Source of the DNA: Nematopogon swammerdamellus
Lineage: Eukaryota > Arthropoda > Insecta > Lepidoptera > Adelidae
NCBI GenBank assembly: GCA_946902875.1
Contig: OX336354.1
Location: 6,793,247 to 6,857,246, forward strand
Direction of reading: 5' to 3'
DNA: 64,000 nucleotides
Part shown: piece by piece, positions 10,341 to 22,688 of the stretch
Layout: every line of letters begins with the position of its first letter
Numbering within the stretch: position 1 is the stretch's first letter
Notes under the pieces: model-generated
Database searches by the model: none
Seen by the model: only the letters and a program-made list of their open reading frames with translations
What the model was told of the DNA's origin: nothing
Made by a program: the position numbers and the translations under genes

Positions 10341-11362
10341 AGTATTTAATTTTCCTATGTGTTTCTGTCATCCTTATCCTGTTTCTAAATAAATGATTAA
10401 GCATCGCCAGCCAAGTACCAGCAACACACAAGGCTCTCTCTTCGCGAATAACTCTCTCGGACACATGCCGGCCACAATACGATCCGTCTGATTACTTGGA
10501 TTGGAATGCGTCTCGTAGGGACCGAAGTGCCCGGGGGCTGTGCGTACCCCCGCCCCCAGCCCCTTCAAAATCCAACGTTGACTTTTCGCTCAGATCTTTT
10601 TCACCGCTGGAATTTCCACTTCAAACTGTTTATTTGTATGGTTGCTAACTTTCGCCAAAAGTGTGGATTACTCTGTTCACTACTTAAGCAACGCCAGATA
10701 CTTGCTACCATTAGGAGCAAAAAAAGTAATGGGAGTTTTCGTACATTTTCCTAACTACAACAGAGTGAAAGGTGAACCACAGCATAGGAAGGGGCTCGTT
10801 GGCTAAGGAAGGGGAGAAACCTTTTCGCACGCAACTGTCAGAAAGTTTCAAGTTTCAAAGTGCTCCGTAGCAAATTGTTTATGTGTTCCACGGACCTGCA
10901 TTACATTGGCCTGGAATGCGTGCAGCATATGAAGGACCGGAGTGGTCGGAGCTGTGCTTCCAGCCTCTTCATATTGGAACTAGGAGCAAAGAATCGGATG
11001 TTCGAAACAGTTTTTCTTGATTATATGCTAGACATTAATTGATTTGATGCATCAGCTTGGGAGGTCTTGCACGCATACCGCCCGGACCGAGCTTTCTTTT
11101 TTACCCGATTGAGCTATAACGTGCAATCGCAGCACGCTTTCTTCCTTCGTGTTCTACCTCCACGTTTTGATCCATGGAGGTAGAAAACCCGGCCGCGACG
11201 CGCGCACGTCATATCATATCTACAATGCCTTGATGAAACTTTAACCCGCGTCAATGAGGCGGGGTCGTTATGACCCAGGCCAATTTGAATCAAGTGTAAT
11301 TATTTTGTAGATAGCCGACGCACGCTCCCAAAATACTCCCTAGCTGTTGTAGCTAATACCCC
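10341..11362. other. No gene seen
   Basis: Mixed sequence. A hairpin with 11-bp arms lies at about 11153-11188 (TTCTACCTCCA / TGGAGGTAGAA). 10400-10570 is GC-richer but has no supported exon. Confidence 0.35.
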
Positions 11363-11580
11363 TTCCTGCACGAGCCTTTCATCACAGGAGGATTTGACGG
11401 CTCAGACGAGAAATGCACTATGGGAGTTGGTGGTTAAAAAAAAATAAGCTAGCGACGCATCTTCTGTAATTTAACCCTAACCTAATGTTGAGGCGGCGCA
11501 TGTCGTTTTTGTGAAAACTCCCATAGTGCATTTCTCGTCTGAGCCGTCAAATCCTCCTGCGATGAAGGACTCGTCCTTCC
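11363..11580. mobile_element. Foldback element, ~65-bp arms
   Basis: A block at about 11363-11428 is repeated in inverted orientation at about 11516-11580. The central 45 bp (GGAGGATTTGACGGCTCAGA... and its complement) are perfect; the distal part (CCTTTCATC / GATGAAGG) is slightly diverged. The spacer is about 87 bp. No ORF. MITE or foldback origin is likely; I see no clear target duplication. Confidence 0.65.
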
Positions 11581-11775
11581 TGCCCTCTGGACCACGCCCG
11601 CTTAGTTTAGAGGCGCGCAGGAGTTTGCGCAAAAGGAACGTGCGTGCACGAACGTCAAAAATTGCCCGCTGTAATTGTCATTGTCATTTCGCTGGGAGTT
11701 CCTGCTGTGTTATTTTGGCGGAAATAATAACAAATAATAAAAACATTCAAAAGTGAACAATTAAGGGGGTCCACA

Positions 11776-12110
11776 TTTTTTTTTTTATTGTTAGCGCGAC
11801 ATATGGCGCCGAGCCACCCATAAGGTGTCTAACGACTGTACTTGGGGGGAAATATATGGGCAGGGAGAGCGTTCCAGAGTTTACCGGTTCTGTAGAGGAA
11901 AGATCTGCAGAATCGATTTGTACGCATCCGCGGTAAATCCAGCGTGTAGGGATGCAATCCCTGCCCAGTGCGCGTGGTGCGGAGGTGGAAAGGGGATGGC
12001 GGGATCGCATTAAACAGCTCCTCCGAGCACTCCCCATAGAATAAGCGATAGAACACACTTAGGGAGCCGACATCCCCACGGTGTTGCAGTGGTTCTAAAT
12101 CGCGGGACAC
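11776..12110 (-). pseudogene. LINE RT C-terminal fragment with A-tail
   Basis: The minus-strand frame encodes the C-terminus of the same LINE family as 13346-14758: DVGSLSVFYRLFYGECSEEL, IPP.PF.LR.TR, RTNRFCRSFLYRTGKLWNALP, IFPPKY. It then passes into a 3' region ending at an A-run (11776-11786, seen as T on plus). It is 5' truncated, as usual for non-LTR insertions, and diverged from the other copies, so it is likely a related but distinct subfamily. Non-functional. Confidence 0.8.
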
Positions 12111-13318
12111 TTCGGGGCCACATACAAGAAACGTGTTTTTTTTTTTTTCATAGTTTGTTTTGTGGTGCGGAAGCCTCTATGTGCGATTCCGACTCGCACT
12201 TAGCCGGTTTTTTTTATATCCGGGTCGATTACACCCACCCACACCCACACCCACAAAGAAGAGCTGGCAAGTAATTTCGAAGTGTAAATGCATACGACAT
12301 TGCCAAAGTACATTGCATTGCATTGCACGTGAACTTGTGTGTGTAGTGTAGCCGTAGCTTGATGTAGTTAAGCTACTGAACGTGACGAAGTGCACAAGTT
12401 AGTTCTGGAGTGCGCTGCAGTTAACCTGGCAATTTAACGAAACTACGTCGAGGCGTGTCGAGGTCACACGAACCGCAGTTTATACGGTTCGCAGAAACCG
12501 TATTATATATATAGGTGTGAATTTATTTTAGCAACGTACACTTTTAAAGTAGGTAGGTATTTTAGTGTTAATACCTATTTAATAGATATATTATTTTATG
12601 TCGCTTTTGGCAAGTGGTAAGAGATGTAGAGAAATATTTTTGACGGTAATGAAAAGTAGGTAAACGTTACACGTTGTTTAAGTATGTGTTATTGCACTTA
12701 ATGGAATTCCCATAAGCCTACTTATTGCAGAAAGAAATTTCTTTCAGTTAACCTGGTATAAAACAACACATTAGGATCGCGGTAGTGGTGTTTAACTTCA
12801 ACGGAGTGACAGGTTCGTTTATTTTATAGGAAATCTTATGAATTACGATATTCGCGACTTACAAGTTAAATTCTGAGCACAATATTCTGATATCTAAACA
12901 AATGCTCATAATAACAGTATAAAAGTTGTTAACCGGCTCATCATCAAAGCTTCGATTTATAAAAGCTTGCGATCCAATTTGCATATTTGTATTGAATTCT
13001 GACTTTTTCTCTATTCAAATTTAATTTACTTAGTAAAATAAAATAAATATAATATTTGTGAACCACTTTTTCGTTTAATCTTACATTAAGTTGCATTATG
13101 CAATGTGGCGCCTGATTTTTGGCAGATCGGCTCTTCCTTCTTCAGGCTCGAATATTCATCACACGTAACTGTTCTCTGCAGAAGTTTATGAATAAGAGTT
13201 GGAAATTCCCATTCCCACAGATTTAGACATACTCGTATGTATAAAGGTTATAAGTTATTTCGATTACTTTCGTTCCTACTGCTAACTCCTATCTATATAT
13301 CTCCTATCCTACTATATA
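12111..13318. other. No gene seen; simple repeats
   Basis: T-run at 12137-12148, a CACCCA simple repeat at 12231-12255 and CATTGCATTG-type microsatellite at 12310-12326. The rest is unassigned AT-rich sequence up to the LINE truncation point. Confidence 0.4.
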
Positions 13319-14858
13319 TTTAGGCGCTCTTTTTCCACCGGTATCGTGCCTGCTTGCTGGAGAAAGGCTGCGGTCCAACCAGTGCCCAAAAAAGGCAACT
13401 CTGCTGACCCCAAAAACTATCGGCCCATTGCGATAACCTCTCTCCTCTGCAAGGTTATGGAGCGGGTTATTAACACCCAGCTTCTGACATTTCTAGAAAA
13501 TTGTAAACTCCTTGATGACAAGCAGTACGGTTTCCATAAACAGCGATCATCAGGAGATATTCTAGCATATGTCACGCATGTGTGGGCTGAGAGATTAGAC
13601 AACTTTGGAGAGTCGCTGGCAGTTGCCTTAGACATATCTAAGGCTTTCGATCGCGTTTGGCACCGTGGTCTCCTCAGCAAGCTTCCGGCCTACGGTATTC
13701 CCTCATCCCTTTGCAATTGGATCGCCAGCTTCTTGGGAGGCCGATCCATATTTGTAACCATTGACGGTGCAAAATCGGTAGATTTCCCAATAAACGCTGG
13801 CGTTCCACAGGGCTCGGTGCTGTCGCCTACATTATTCCTGTTATTTATTAACGACCTACTGTGCCTAGGTAACATTCACAGTTATGCAGACGACAGCACC
13901 GCTGACGAGGGTTACGCTAAAGACTGGACTGCTAGAGAAGTGCGCATTGATGATGCTCGACGTCAAACAGTTAATAGAGTCGACAGTGTTCTCGTTAAGG
14001 TAGCCTCCTGGGGCCGCGAGAACCTTGTCGATTTCAACGTCAGCAAAACTCAAGCGTGCGCCTTCTCTACCAAGGCCGACCGGTTTCCCTTCCAAGCTAC
14101 GTTCCAGGGTACGGCCATACCTAACAATGACAAATTGGACCTCCTGGGCGTGGCATTGACCAAGGATGTGGGTTTTAGGGGTTTCATAGAGTCCAAAGCG
14201 ACACTTGCCTCTAGGAAATTAGGCGTCCTCTACCGCAGCAGACGGTTCTTCTCACCGGCGCAGCTCCTTATGCTATATAAAGCGCAAGTTCGCCCGGTGA
14301 TGGAGTACTGTAGTCATCTGTGGGGTGGATGCCCTCTTTACTTATTGGCGTCCTTGGACTCTATCCAGCGCCGCGCTATCCGTCTAATTGGTGATCCCAA
14401 GCTCACGGAGGGACTTGAATCATTGGGCCACAGGCGAATAATCGGTTCTCTTAGCCTGTTCTATAAGTACTACCATGGACGTTGCTCTGATGAATTGGCT
14501 TCCCTCATCCCTCCAGTCCCCATCCGTCTCCGCCACACCCGCCGGACTCGCTCGGAACATCCATATGTTGTTGACACCCAACTACTAAGGACACATCGTT
14601 TTTCGAAATCGTTCCTGTGTCGAACGGCGAAAATATGGAACGGTCTTCCGGTGAGTGTGTTCCCCACCACCTATAACCTGGGAATCTTCAAAAGGCGTGT
14701 CAATAAATTAGACGACAACCTTTTTGTCCGCCTAATAGCCGGCATGGCACCTCTCTGAGCGTGGTTTCGCGAGGAATGGTGTTATATTGGCTGTGTCTGA
14801 TCTTCCGTTAAAGTATTGGTCACAGAAACCGGCGCCGGCTGTCTATAAAAAAAATATA
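13319..14858 (+). mobile_element. 5'-truncated non-LTR retrotransposon (LINE)
   Basis: Homology begins abruptly at about 13319, with RRSFSTGIVPACWRK in frame, and continues without a break through the RT ORF, its stop at 14756-14758 and a ~100-bp 3' UTR ending in an A-rich tail (14848-14858). The 3' UTR phrases GTGTTATATTGGCTGTGTCT and CGGCGCCGGCTGTCTATA recur on the minus strand at 43133-43215, which fixes the true 3' end of the family. The endonuclease and gag-like ORF are absent. Abrupt 5' truncation plus an intact 3' end is the signature of target-primed reverse transcription. Confidence 0.85.
13346..14758 (+). pseudogene. Reverse transcriptase ORF of LINE, 470 codons, truncated
   Basis: Non-LTR reverse transcriptase, which copies the element RNA at a nicked target. 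Visible blocks: PKNYRPIAITSLLCKVMERV (residues 22-41), LDISKAFDRVWH with the first catalytic Asp (95-106), AGVPQGSVLSP (151-161) and the YADD catalytic box (180-183), then the thumb and family-specific C-terminus with DSIQRRAIRLIGD and a CRTAKIWNGLP motif. The open frame extends upstream of 13346 with homology; the GTG there is not a real start, and the N-terminal endonuclease is missing because the copy is 5' truncated. The RT part has no stops or frameshifts, so the insertion is fairly young. CR1/Jockey-type affinity is my guess from the motifs; the clade is not settled. Confidence 0.85.
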
Positions 14859-15723
14859 TCTACAATAACGTGGTGTTATATGTAGGTATGTGTCGCATAA
14901 TTTGAAGATACAGTTACAAAAACCGGATTTTGCGACAATCTTACTGGCCAATATTAGCTTTATATAACCTTGGTCTCGGTAAGGGTATTACAAATACAGA
15001 CAATTGAATACAAAAACATTAATTTTAAACTTAACGCTCAAAGGTTTTACCTATAATAACCCGAAGCGGTGCCACGATTACTGCAATCACATTGAATCAC
15101 GGCCGCGACACTGACCAATAAACGCAAAGCAAACATCGAAATTGCAATAAACCTGATATTATGAGGATAGATATAAATGTGGGTTTGGGTTACTATGAAC
15201 ACCATGAACTTTTTTCTTTTAAATTCTGTATTATTGTATCAAATTGTCTCAATAATTTGCAATAAGTAAACCATACCGACACGACCTGATCCTACAAGAA
15301 ATATGCGGCATAAATATAATATAATCCAAAACCACCCCGAGATATCCCAAATTGTATTAGAGGAAAGTGTATGTAGGTCGGTACAACCGTTTTCAAGTTT
15401 ACCCCTTACAAACAGACTGATAGACATTGCCTTTTATAATAATAGTAGAGATTATGTACAACAAGTTGTTCCGCATGCATCCATGTGGCCGATATTCAAT
15501 GACAGCGATTACATGACGAGAGTTTGGGGTTGCCTCCCTCGCCTTATCCCCGCCTCGAGCTTTCGCCTCCAACATCCCCATGCGCGAAATTGCAAACATG
15601 CATCCCCTCGTGCGCTATGATCGCCGGGTATTTTTATTGCATATTTATGGCATCTGGGGTCCTGCAGACCCGACTCAACAATAACCAACCCTTCGGGAGC
15701 CTTGTCCATAAATAAAAAAAATA
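14859..15723. other. No gene seen
   Basis: Unassigned AT-rich sequence. 15520-15700 contains GC-richer text with short overlapping open frames on both strands, including a 105-codon frame at 15303-15620, but no motif or splice support. Confidence 0.35.
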
Positions 15724-15987
15724 TTGGTTGTCTGTAAAGTCGGTTTACGGACGATAGTTTTACGTGATGACGTGAATAATCGTAGTACATAGATCAAAGA
15801 TCAGTAATTTCTATTTCCAGTAGAAAGATTAATCATCTTGTGACTGGCCATCAAAACTTCTGTTGTCTGATCTTGACAGTTTTACTTCTTACGATGTTTC
15901 CATGGTAACTTTGAATATCAACGTGACACGCTTTCGTGCGTACAGCCGGTGCTCATCAATTTATAAGACGTGACGTCATCACGTCAA
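15724..15987. mobile_element. Dispersed repeat D, copy 2
   Basis: Same termini as 2251-2634 and 30114-30447. Compared with the 30114 copy, it lacks the internal segment containing CCGATTGTGCCTCTCTATCG. It lies after an A-rich stretch. Non-coding. Confidence 0.6.
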
Positions 15988-18599
15988 AATATGTTTGATA
16001 TTTTTGTTAAGTGGTTAAATTATTCTTAGGTATATTAGGGCGCCAAATTTCTGGAATGCCCCCCCCCCCTTATTGCAAAGCTTAAGACGTTCATCGAATT
16101 GACGTCAAAAAACAAAAACAAAGCAGACAATCACTCCAAAAGAAATCATTTTGATTTGTTTGTCAAGTCTGTCTGGTCGACAAAATATTCCACATTTTTA
16201 TTGCTGTATTGTTAAACATAAAACGTACCATTACTACGGACGGGTAAGGGTATATCGTAGAATGTTGACTGTCATTCATATCCAGGGGCTCCATTTATCT
16301 CGGCAAAGCGAATATTTCTCTTCGGCTTATCTATAGGTACTTATAAAAGAAGCTCCTACCTTCTTCTTCTCCCCTATTAGGCGCGTGAATTCGTAATGTT
16401 CCTGCGGGAATATTGGGACTTCACTTGACCGGGGGACGTCCGTTCGCTTTGCTTGGGCTTTTCACGTTTCATTTTAAAATCTACTACCTAGTTAAATCTA
16501 ATTAGTTTGAAGTTGAAAGTGGCACCTACTTTTGCAATTAATGGCAATATAATGACAAAATAATGGCAATTTATAGAATACATTTACGTATTTTTGTTCC
16601 CTTTATGATATTTTATGTAAATTTAAAGTGTTCCTGTGGAGTGTGGACACAGCAAAACTGCTCCGCGCGCGCTATGTCAGGGACGGCCGGCTGTCGCTGT
16701 TCTGTGTTTCTGGAGATGGTTATTATCATAAGACAATAAATAAACTTAATGATTATAGGTAAGTAAATTAAGTTATCAACAGGTTATGTCATCTTGAGTG
16801 GGCACGTTCAACCTACACTACACTTACAAGTATGCTATAACATACTAACCTCTGTTACGCCTTTATACCTATACCTACCAACGTATCTGTGTATACTGAT
16901 TCTTTTACCATTACTTCTATTACACGACGAAAGATTTTCCTTGCTCTAAATCAGAGGGAAGTGAAAGACCTTTTTATCGGAGGCGGCCTCTCCGAAGTGC
17001 CCATCATTTATTTTCTTTATTGTGCCTAATGGCGTGCAATTTTATTATACCAATAGTCTGAGCTACGCGTCTTGCAATACTTTCTGCTCTCAACTCGGTA
17101 TGGGACCCTTGTATTCCCAGCGAACTTACGAGCAAAAGCTCAGTCACGCCTTTTTCGTTTATTTTCAAATTTATGTGATCCTAGTCCACCTCACACAAGG
17201 CTTACGTAACCCTTCATTCCACTTTTTATGATTTTATTTATTGTTCGAAGAAAGAACGTTTTAATTGTAGACGAGCTTTTTGAAACCTCTCCGCGATGCA
17301 TTTTACGATGGTCGGATAGTAGAGTCCTACCCCACCCATTTAAAGTCGAGGGTGAATTTTCGTTGCCACTTTGTGACAATTAAACATCAACGAGCACCAA
17401 TCCTTGTTTGGCTTGTGGTGGAATTAAAATGACAGAAGGTAATTTTCAATTTGTAAACAAGCATAGCCTATTGAAACTTGAGAATTGTTATAATTTTCAC
17501 AAATTTTCTTAACGAATGTTTTGAGTGCGCAGTTCTCACTCCTATGTTCTTACGAATCGATTGCCACCTCCATCGGCAAATTTCATCCAGCCGTTAGAGC
17601 TCTAGCTAGATATGGGAGGATGTTCTTATTAAAATTTTTGCCGAAATACTCGGATGCACAAGCTACATATATTTTTAGAATTGTCTGTCCATTTCCCTTA
17701 ATTTGATACACCACTCGAGATTCCTTGAAAATATTTTTATTTTTATGATGAATAATTTGACGTCCTGCGTCCGTCAATTTGGATTTTTCACGTAATAACT
17801 ATGATGACGAATGGAATAACACCCCAATCATTAAAATCCATGCAGCCCTTTAGGCTGGAGGTTGGAATAAAGAAATATACATACAAATATAGATACATAC
17901 ATACTTATATACATACGTGTCAAAAACATAACCCTCATTTTTGGTTCTCAGTCGGCTAAAAATATGTTTCATGAAAAATTGCATGGACCTGCATGAACCG
18001 AAAATTCAACATCGCAATACAGTATGATTTTCGTGAACCTCTACCATAGTCACGCACGAAGCGGGAGCTTATTCTGAAGTGTGTCGATCGTAAGAGCGCA
18101 GTGTCGTTATGGTGTCGTCGTCAGCAATATCAGCGGAGTCGACTACGTCGTCGTCGGCTGTCGCGGATATCACGAGATACGAGACTCTTTAGGCAAATTG
18201 TATGGTAATACTAATAACGGCACATTTGATAAAATGTTTAGCCAAAAAGTTATGATGTAGTGCTCATTTTACTGTAGATGGTTTTAGGGTTATTGCTTCA
18301 GTCGTTTGTGTTTATTTGGCAAATTATCGTGATCATTTGGTAAATTCTGAAGCTCTAACTAAACTCATATAAAATTAAGGTTCCGTTAAAAGAGGATTTT
18401 TTTTATAAGATTAAATATCTAGATAAAAAGGCTAATCTTTTTTAATAAGATATATAAGTCGTCATACGAATGGGAATGATGCATGGTAAATATTTACTAA
18501 TTTCCACGTAACCTATTCCATTGAAACTGTGGTTCTGTTTTGTTATTGCACGATAACTGTCCTATTCTGTTAAAGTTTAACAGTTAAACAAACAGCGGT
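15988..18599. other. No gene seen; repeat traces
   Basis: A C-run of about 10 lies at 16061-16070. 16650-16730 is GC-rich. 17820-17957 resembles decayed tails of common lepidopteran repeats (AATCCATGCAGCC, ATACATACATAC, AACATAACCCTC). A 27-codon frame at 18110-18193 (starts MVSSSAISAE) is in CpG-rich surroundings but has no homologue I recognise and no splice donor, so it is not called. Confidence 0.35.
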
Positions 18600-19200
18600 A
18601 CCAGGAACACCAACGAACGATTTTGGTCGAATCGAGTTGACTCGCGCACCGGTGCGGTGTGGTGCCACAGCAGCGCCGCCGGCGCGCCGACCGCGCCGCG
18701 CCGCCGCGAGCATCAAAATCGTGGATTGTCGATATCTTAATAAACAAACAGTGCGAATATCGTTATGGAAATGTAAATCGCACCATTATCTTCGGAACTC
18801 GGCGTCTGAATAATGCATGAGACACGGAACTTGGCGCCAGTCCCCCTCCTCCCCCCCCTTTCCCCATCCCTCTCTGCGCCGCGCGCAACCCACTTCGACA
18901 ACCTCTTAATTATTCAATTACACAATAGCCCCCAAATCCTCCAGTTATTAGGCGCGCTCTCTTTACAACGTGTGTGATTAATTCTTAAGCGCGAAAACTT
19001 CGGAACGGATCGCGGAAATTTTGCGAATACAAAACTTGACAATAACTCGGGGAAGTGTTCGGAACTCTGTTGTTTAATAACTCCTTACTTGTAATGGAAT
19101 TTTGCGGGTTTAAAATGAGAGCGTCGCTTCCTTCATTTACATTAATGTAATGCATACGTAAGATACGAACTTTCCCCATTTCTACACTTCAAAAATTTAC
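18600..19200. promoter_or_regulatory. Candidate non-coding regulatory block
   Basis: A non-repetitive block, with a CGCC-rich start (18660-18712), a C/CT-rich tract (18840-18880) and several TAAT/ATTA cores (18905-18920, 18975-18985). It has no coding frame. In a large intron of a neuronal gene this composition suggests a conserved regulatory element, but only cross-species alignment could show that. Confidence 0.25.
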
Positions 19201-19615
19201 AATTCATATAGAGAATGAGGTTATGGAAGCTGGTCGGAAAAGATGGTTATTTTCAAGCGATGGAGAAGGGAGGGCTCCTTTGTTAGGAATTAGGAATAGA
19301 AACTAGGGAAGGAATATTTTATTTCAGATAAACCCTCTGACCTGAAGTGAAAATGTGAACTATTTTCTGACAGTAACGGAATGGAACTCGATCATTGCAT
19401 TAAAAATTTGCAATCTTAAAGGTGGTCATACAATAAAGAACACAAAAAAGTTAAAGTACCAATTAAAAAAAAAACCTGACGCCTTTAAGTAATTAAACGA
19501 AAATTATTTTTTTACTTTTTAAGATGTCTTGGTTTTTTTTTATTTGTAATTTAGCTTTTATTTCAAGTTTTTTAAGAAACGTAATTTTTTTATTACTTAA
19601 TAGCTAAGAATCACC

Positions 19616-19757
19616 CCGATTAAATTAGCTGTCTAAAAAAACCGGCATCAAAATCGGATCGGCATTCGTTTGGGAACTACGATGCCACAGACAGACACTC
19701 AGACAGACGGAGGCATTAAACTTATAACACCCCTCCTTTTACGTCTGGGTTAATAAA
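19616..19757 (+). mobile_element. Dispersed repeat I fragment
   Basis: Contains ATCGGATCGGCAT, TTTGGGAACTACGATGCCAC, AGACAGAC-rich text and AAACTTATAACACCCC. Its reverse complement recurs at 59078-59215 (GGCATCGTAGCTCCCAAA). Related in its end sequence to the foldback at 36405-36880. Confidence 0.5.
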
Positions 19758-20559
19758 TAGAAACCATTGCACAGTGCCTTGAAATAATGGTCTGTTGTAT
19801 GTAACAAGAAATAAAGTGAAATGTTGGAACACTAAAACTCAGAAATTAATCTTGTACATCCGGTCAGTCAAGCAGAATGTTAGTTGCTCAAGTGCAGCAT
19901 CTCACCAACCTACCGCACCGTAGCACCTGGAGAGTGCTCTATCGGAGGCTTGCTTCTGTCAGAGGGACGAGAAATAGTGCAAAAGCTCAAATCGGTCGAG
20001 CAATTGCATTATATCTGTTTGTTTGTGGTTGGTTTAATTCACGCATCACTGACTCTTGCCACCCTCGTACGCCCTGGTACTCGCGGGATAGGATGTTGAA
20101 CGTCAGTGTTGTCAGCAAAACAGTGTATTTATTTCGTTGAATGCATTCCATTCATCCAGAAACGGACATGCAGAATGAATGAAACAAGCCGTTCACATAG
20201 TTTTGTGTAAAACATCACAATGAATTATACAGTATAAAAGGTGAAGTTTATCGGTAGATTTTCATCATAATTCACTGATTACTATTTTCATAAAATAATA
20301 ATGTCTAATCATAATCAATCATACTAGGGCGAAGGAATAAAATCGCGCTCCTCTAGATATTTCTCAATCTTACTGAGTCGGACGGAATTCATCGATGTCG
20401 AAGAAAATTCGAGTGGATCTTCCTCGCCGCGTCGCGCCGCCGCGCCGCCCGCCCCCGCCGCCGCGCCGCCGCGCCGCCGCCACGGAATAGCAAGGAAGGA
20501 TAATAACCACAGATGTGATATTTGATATAACTAGCTAGCTAGAACGAATATTATCTAAA
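19758..20559. other. No gene seen; CGCC-rich tract
   Basis: Unassigned. 20424-20485 is a run of GCCGCC/GCCGCG-type trinucleotides, low complexity rather than coding. The two overlapping frames at 19877-20140 have no support. Confidence 0.35.
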
Positions 20560-21145
20560 AGCCGCCAAGTGCGAGTCGGACTCGCGCACCGAGGGTTCCG
20601 TGCCGCCACACAATATATTTCTGTTATGTGTTTACCAATGTAATTGCGTTTTCGAAAATAACGAAACGCCTTAATAAAAACTACATCAATGGTTTGACTT
20701 TTCGGCAAACTCAAGCAAACCATTGCTTCTTGTAGTTGAAATATTAAAAAAATCCTTTTTTGCCGCTACATTGTCAAAAAAACCTGCAGTTTTGCACATA
20801 TTTAGCTAATCACCACTGAACTGAATTCTACAAAACATATTTTTAGGATCGATCAAATGATACGCCACACGATAATTATGTTAATAAAAATTTTTTTTAA
20901 TTGTACCAAACTGATCCCCAATACTACATTTATAATAAATGTTTATCTAATTATTGATGTACATGTGCGCGTCATCAAGATCTATTTCATAAATTCAGCC
21001 ATATTTCAAGTTTCTACGTTGCTTACTTTCGCGAAAAACCTCTCTGACAGACGAACGGACACGGGAGTGATCTTATAAGAGTTCCGCTTTTACCTTTAAG
21101 TAGTAACTTAATCCGTAGTATCCGTAGTAACGGAACCCTAAAAAT
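20560..21145 (+). mobile_element. Dispersed repeat E, long copy
   Basis: Starts with the phrase AAGTGCGAGTCGGACTCGCG followed by GAGGGTTCCGT and ends CGTAGTAACGGAACCCTAAA, so GGTTCCGT at one end faces its complement ACGGAACC at the other. The interior carries the GAC..ACGGAC motif seen in all family members (7741, 24285, 62905). I know this phrase as very common in lepidopteran and other insect genomes. Non-coding. Confidence 0.6.
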
Positions 21146-21149
21146 TTAT

Positions 21150-21620
21150 GATTGCGTCACGCACGGTTTGATAAAAATTTACATTCTTATGTACGAGTAC
21201 ATAATCAAAGACTCGTATCTACCAGACGTGTTCCGAATTTTAAAGTCCGCAATATTTGCAAACGGCGGAATCGTAAGGAAACAACCAGCTGTTTGGGCTC
21301 TTTTCTCTAACAGTAATAAACAGTCGGTCATGCATGTCATGTGTGAGTTTTACCATAGTACGATAGTACCTATTAAGTATTCTGTGGTTTACTCACGCAC
21401 GGAGGGCTTAGTAGATCCGCTATACCATACCTGTCAAAAAACCATAACCGTCTGTCTTTTTAACCGACTTCAAAAAAAGGAGGAGGTTCTCAATTCGACT
21501 CTATTTTTAGGGTTCCGTACCTCAAAGGAGAAAAAAACGGAACCCTTATAGGACAGACAAAACAGACGGGGCGTAGGCTTAGTTTTAGGCTCCGTATGAC
21601 TACGGATCCCTAAAAAAGGA
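21150..21620 (+). mobile_element. Repeat E second copy with inserted fragment F
   Basis: Begins GCGTCACGCACGG, includes ACGCACGGAGGGCTTAGTAG and ends GGCTCCGTATGACTACGGAT. At 21460-21495 it contains AACCGACTTCAAAAAAAGGA, the complement of the right end of the foldback element at 36405-36880, so it is a mosaic of two families. Non-coding despite a 127-codon frame at 21168-21551. Confidence 0.5.
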
Positions 21621-22211
21621 TCTTAGAAACTGTGTTAGAAACCAAGTAAGTGTTCGCAGCTGCTGTTCGCTGTTCTTTGATTTTGCTCTATGTAAAAATA
21701 AATTTTGTTTAAATTTCGCTCTTATAGCCAAATTTAAAAAGTTCTCAACGAACCTACGAGATCTGAAGACTATTCTAAAATGGCCAAAAACAACTAAAAC
21801 AGTCGGTATATAAATAATCTAGGGAGAACCTCAAATTTTTAGATGCAGTTTATTTAACTGCTTACTTAGGTACTTAAAAAAGAGGCTTTACAAATAGTGT
21901 TCTAGCCCACTTGCCACAGGTGGGATGTTACCTGTTCAATAAATCACATTGTCATTGTTAAGTTAACTTTAACGGTTTACGTAAAGCAACGCAAATCAAA
22001 TTTCTAACCATATTTCTAATCACACTTACCAGGGTATCGCGAGTATGCAGGAGGTCCCGCGTTAGAAACGTTTTATAGAGCGAGAGAGCTAAGGATTGGA
22101 TAATAGATGTGGCTTGGCAGAGCGGGAGGGAACAGAAAAGGCAGGAAGGAACATCCATGGCGCAGCATATACGTGCGATGCGCATCCACACAACACATGC
22201 GAATGTGTCTG
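21621..22211. other. No gene seen
   Basis: Unassigned AT-rich sequence directly before the foldback element at 22212. Confidence 0.35.
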
Positions 22212-22639
22212 ACTTAAGACAAGACGGAAGTTAACTTTCTCCATACAAAATCGTCTTTCGGCATTTATGTTTTCTAGCCCCTAAACCTTATCCGATTTTT
22301 ACCATTTATTTTTCTTGTCTTAAGGACAGTCCAATCTACGTTCCTGTCTTTGTCGTTTTTGTTTAGATGAAATATACAACACCGGAGTTAAAAATTTGTA
22401 TTTCGACCGAAAAATTTTTATTTTTTTATTTTTGGATCTGATGAAGTTCCTTAAGCTTTATTAAGTCATCACATCACTGTAGATATTTAAAAAATTAAGA
22501 GACAGGAACGTAGGTTCGACTGTTCTTATTACAACAAAAAAAGAATTGTAAAAATCGGATTAAGGTTTAGGGGGGTTAAAAACATAAACCCCGAAAGACG
22601 ATTTTGTATGGAGAAAGTTAACTTCGTCTCGTCTTAAGT
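22212..22639. mobile_element. Foldback/MITE with ~140-bp inverted arms
   Basis: Left arm 22212-22350 and right arm 22500-22639 are reverse complements with about 10% differences. Landmarks are ACTTAAGAC...GACG, GTTAACTTTCTCCATACAAA, ATCGTCTTTCGG and ACCTTAATCCGATTTTTAC-like text, ending near ACGTTCCTGTCT. The spacer is about 150 bp. TTAA is present at both outer ends, which would fit a TTAA-targeting (piggyBac-like) family but is not proof. No ORF. Confidence 0.75.
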
Positions 22640-22688
22640 AGTTATCTATTAGGTATTCTGTGGTAATGAGAAAGATACCCATCTTTCC

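Noticed and set aside
15303..15620. 105-codon open frame
   Set aside because: It overlaps two minus-strand frames of similar length, has no motif and runs up to repeat D.
18110..18193. 27-codon frame starting MVSSSAISAE in CpG-rich context
   Set aside because: It resembles a short Ser-rich first exon, but it ends in a stop without a splice donor, has no homology I recognise and lies among serine-type TCG repeats.
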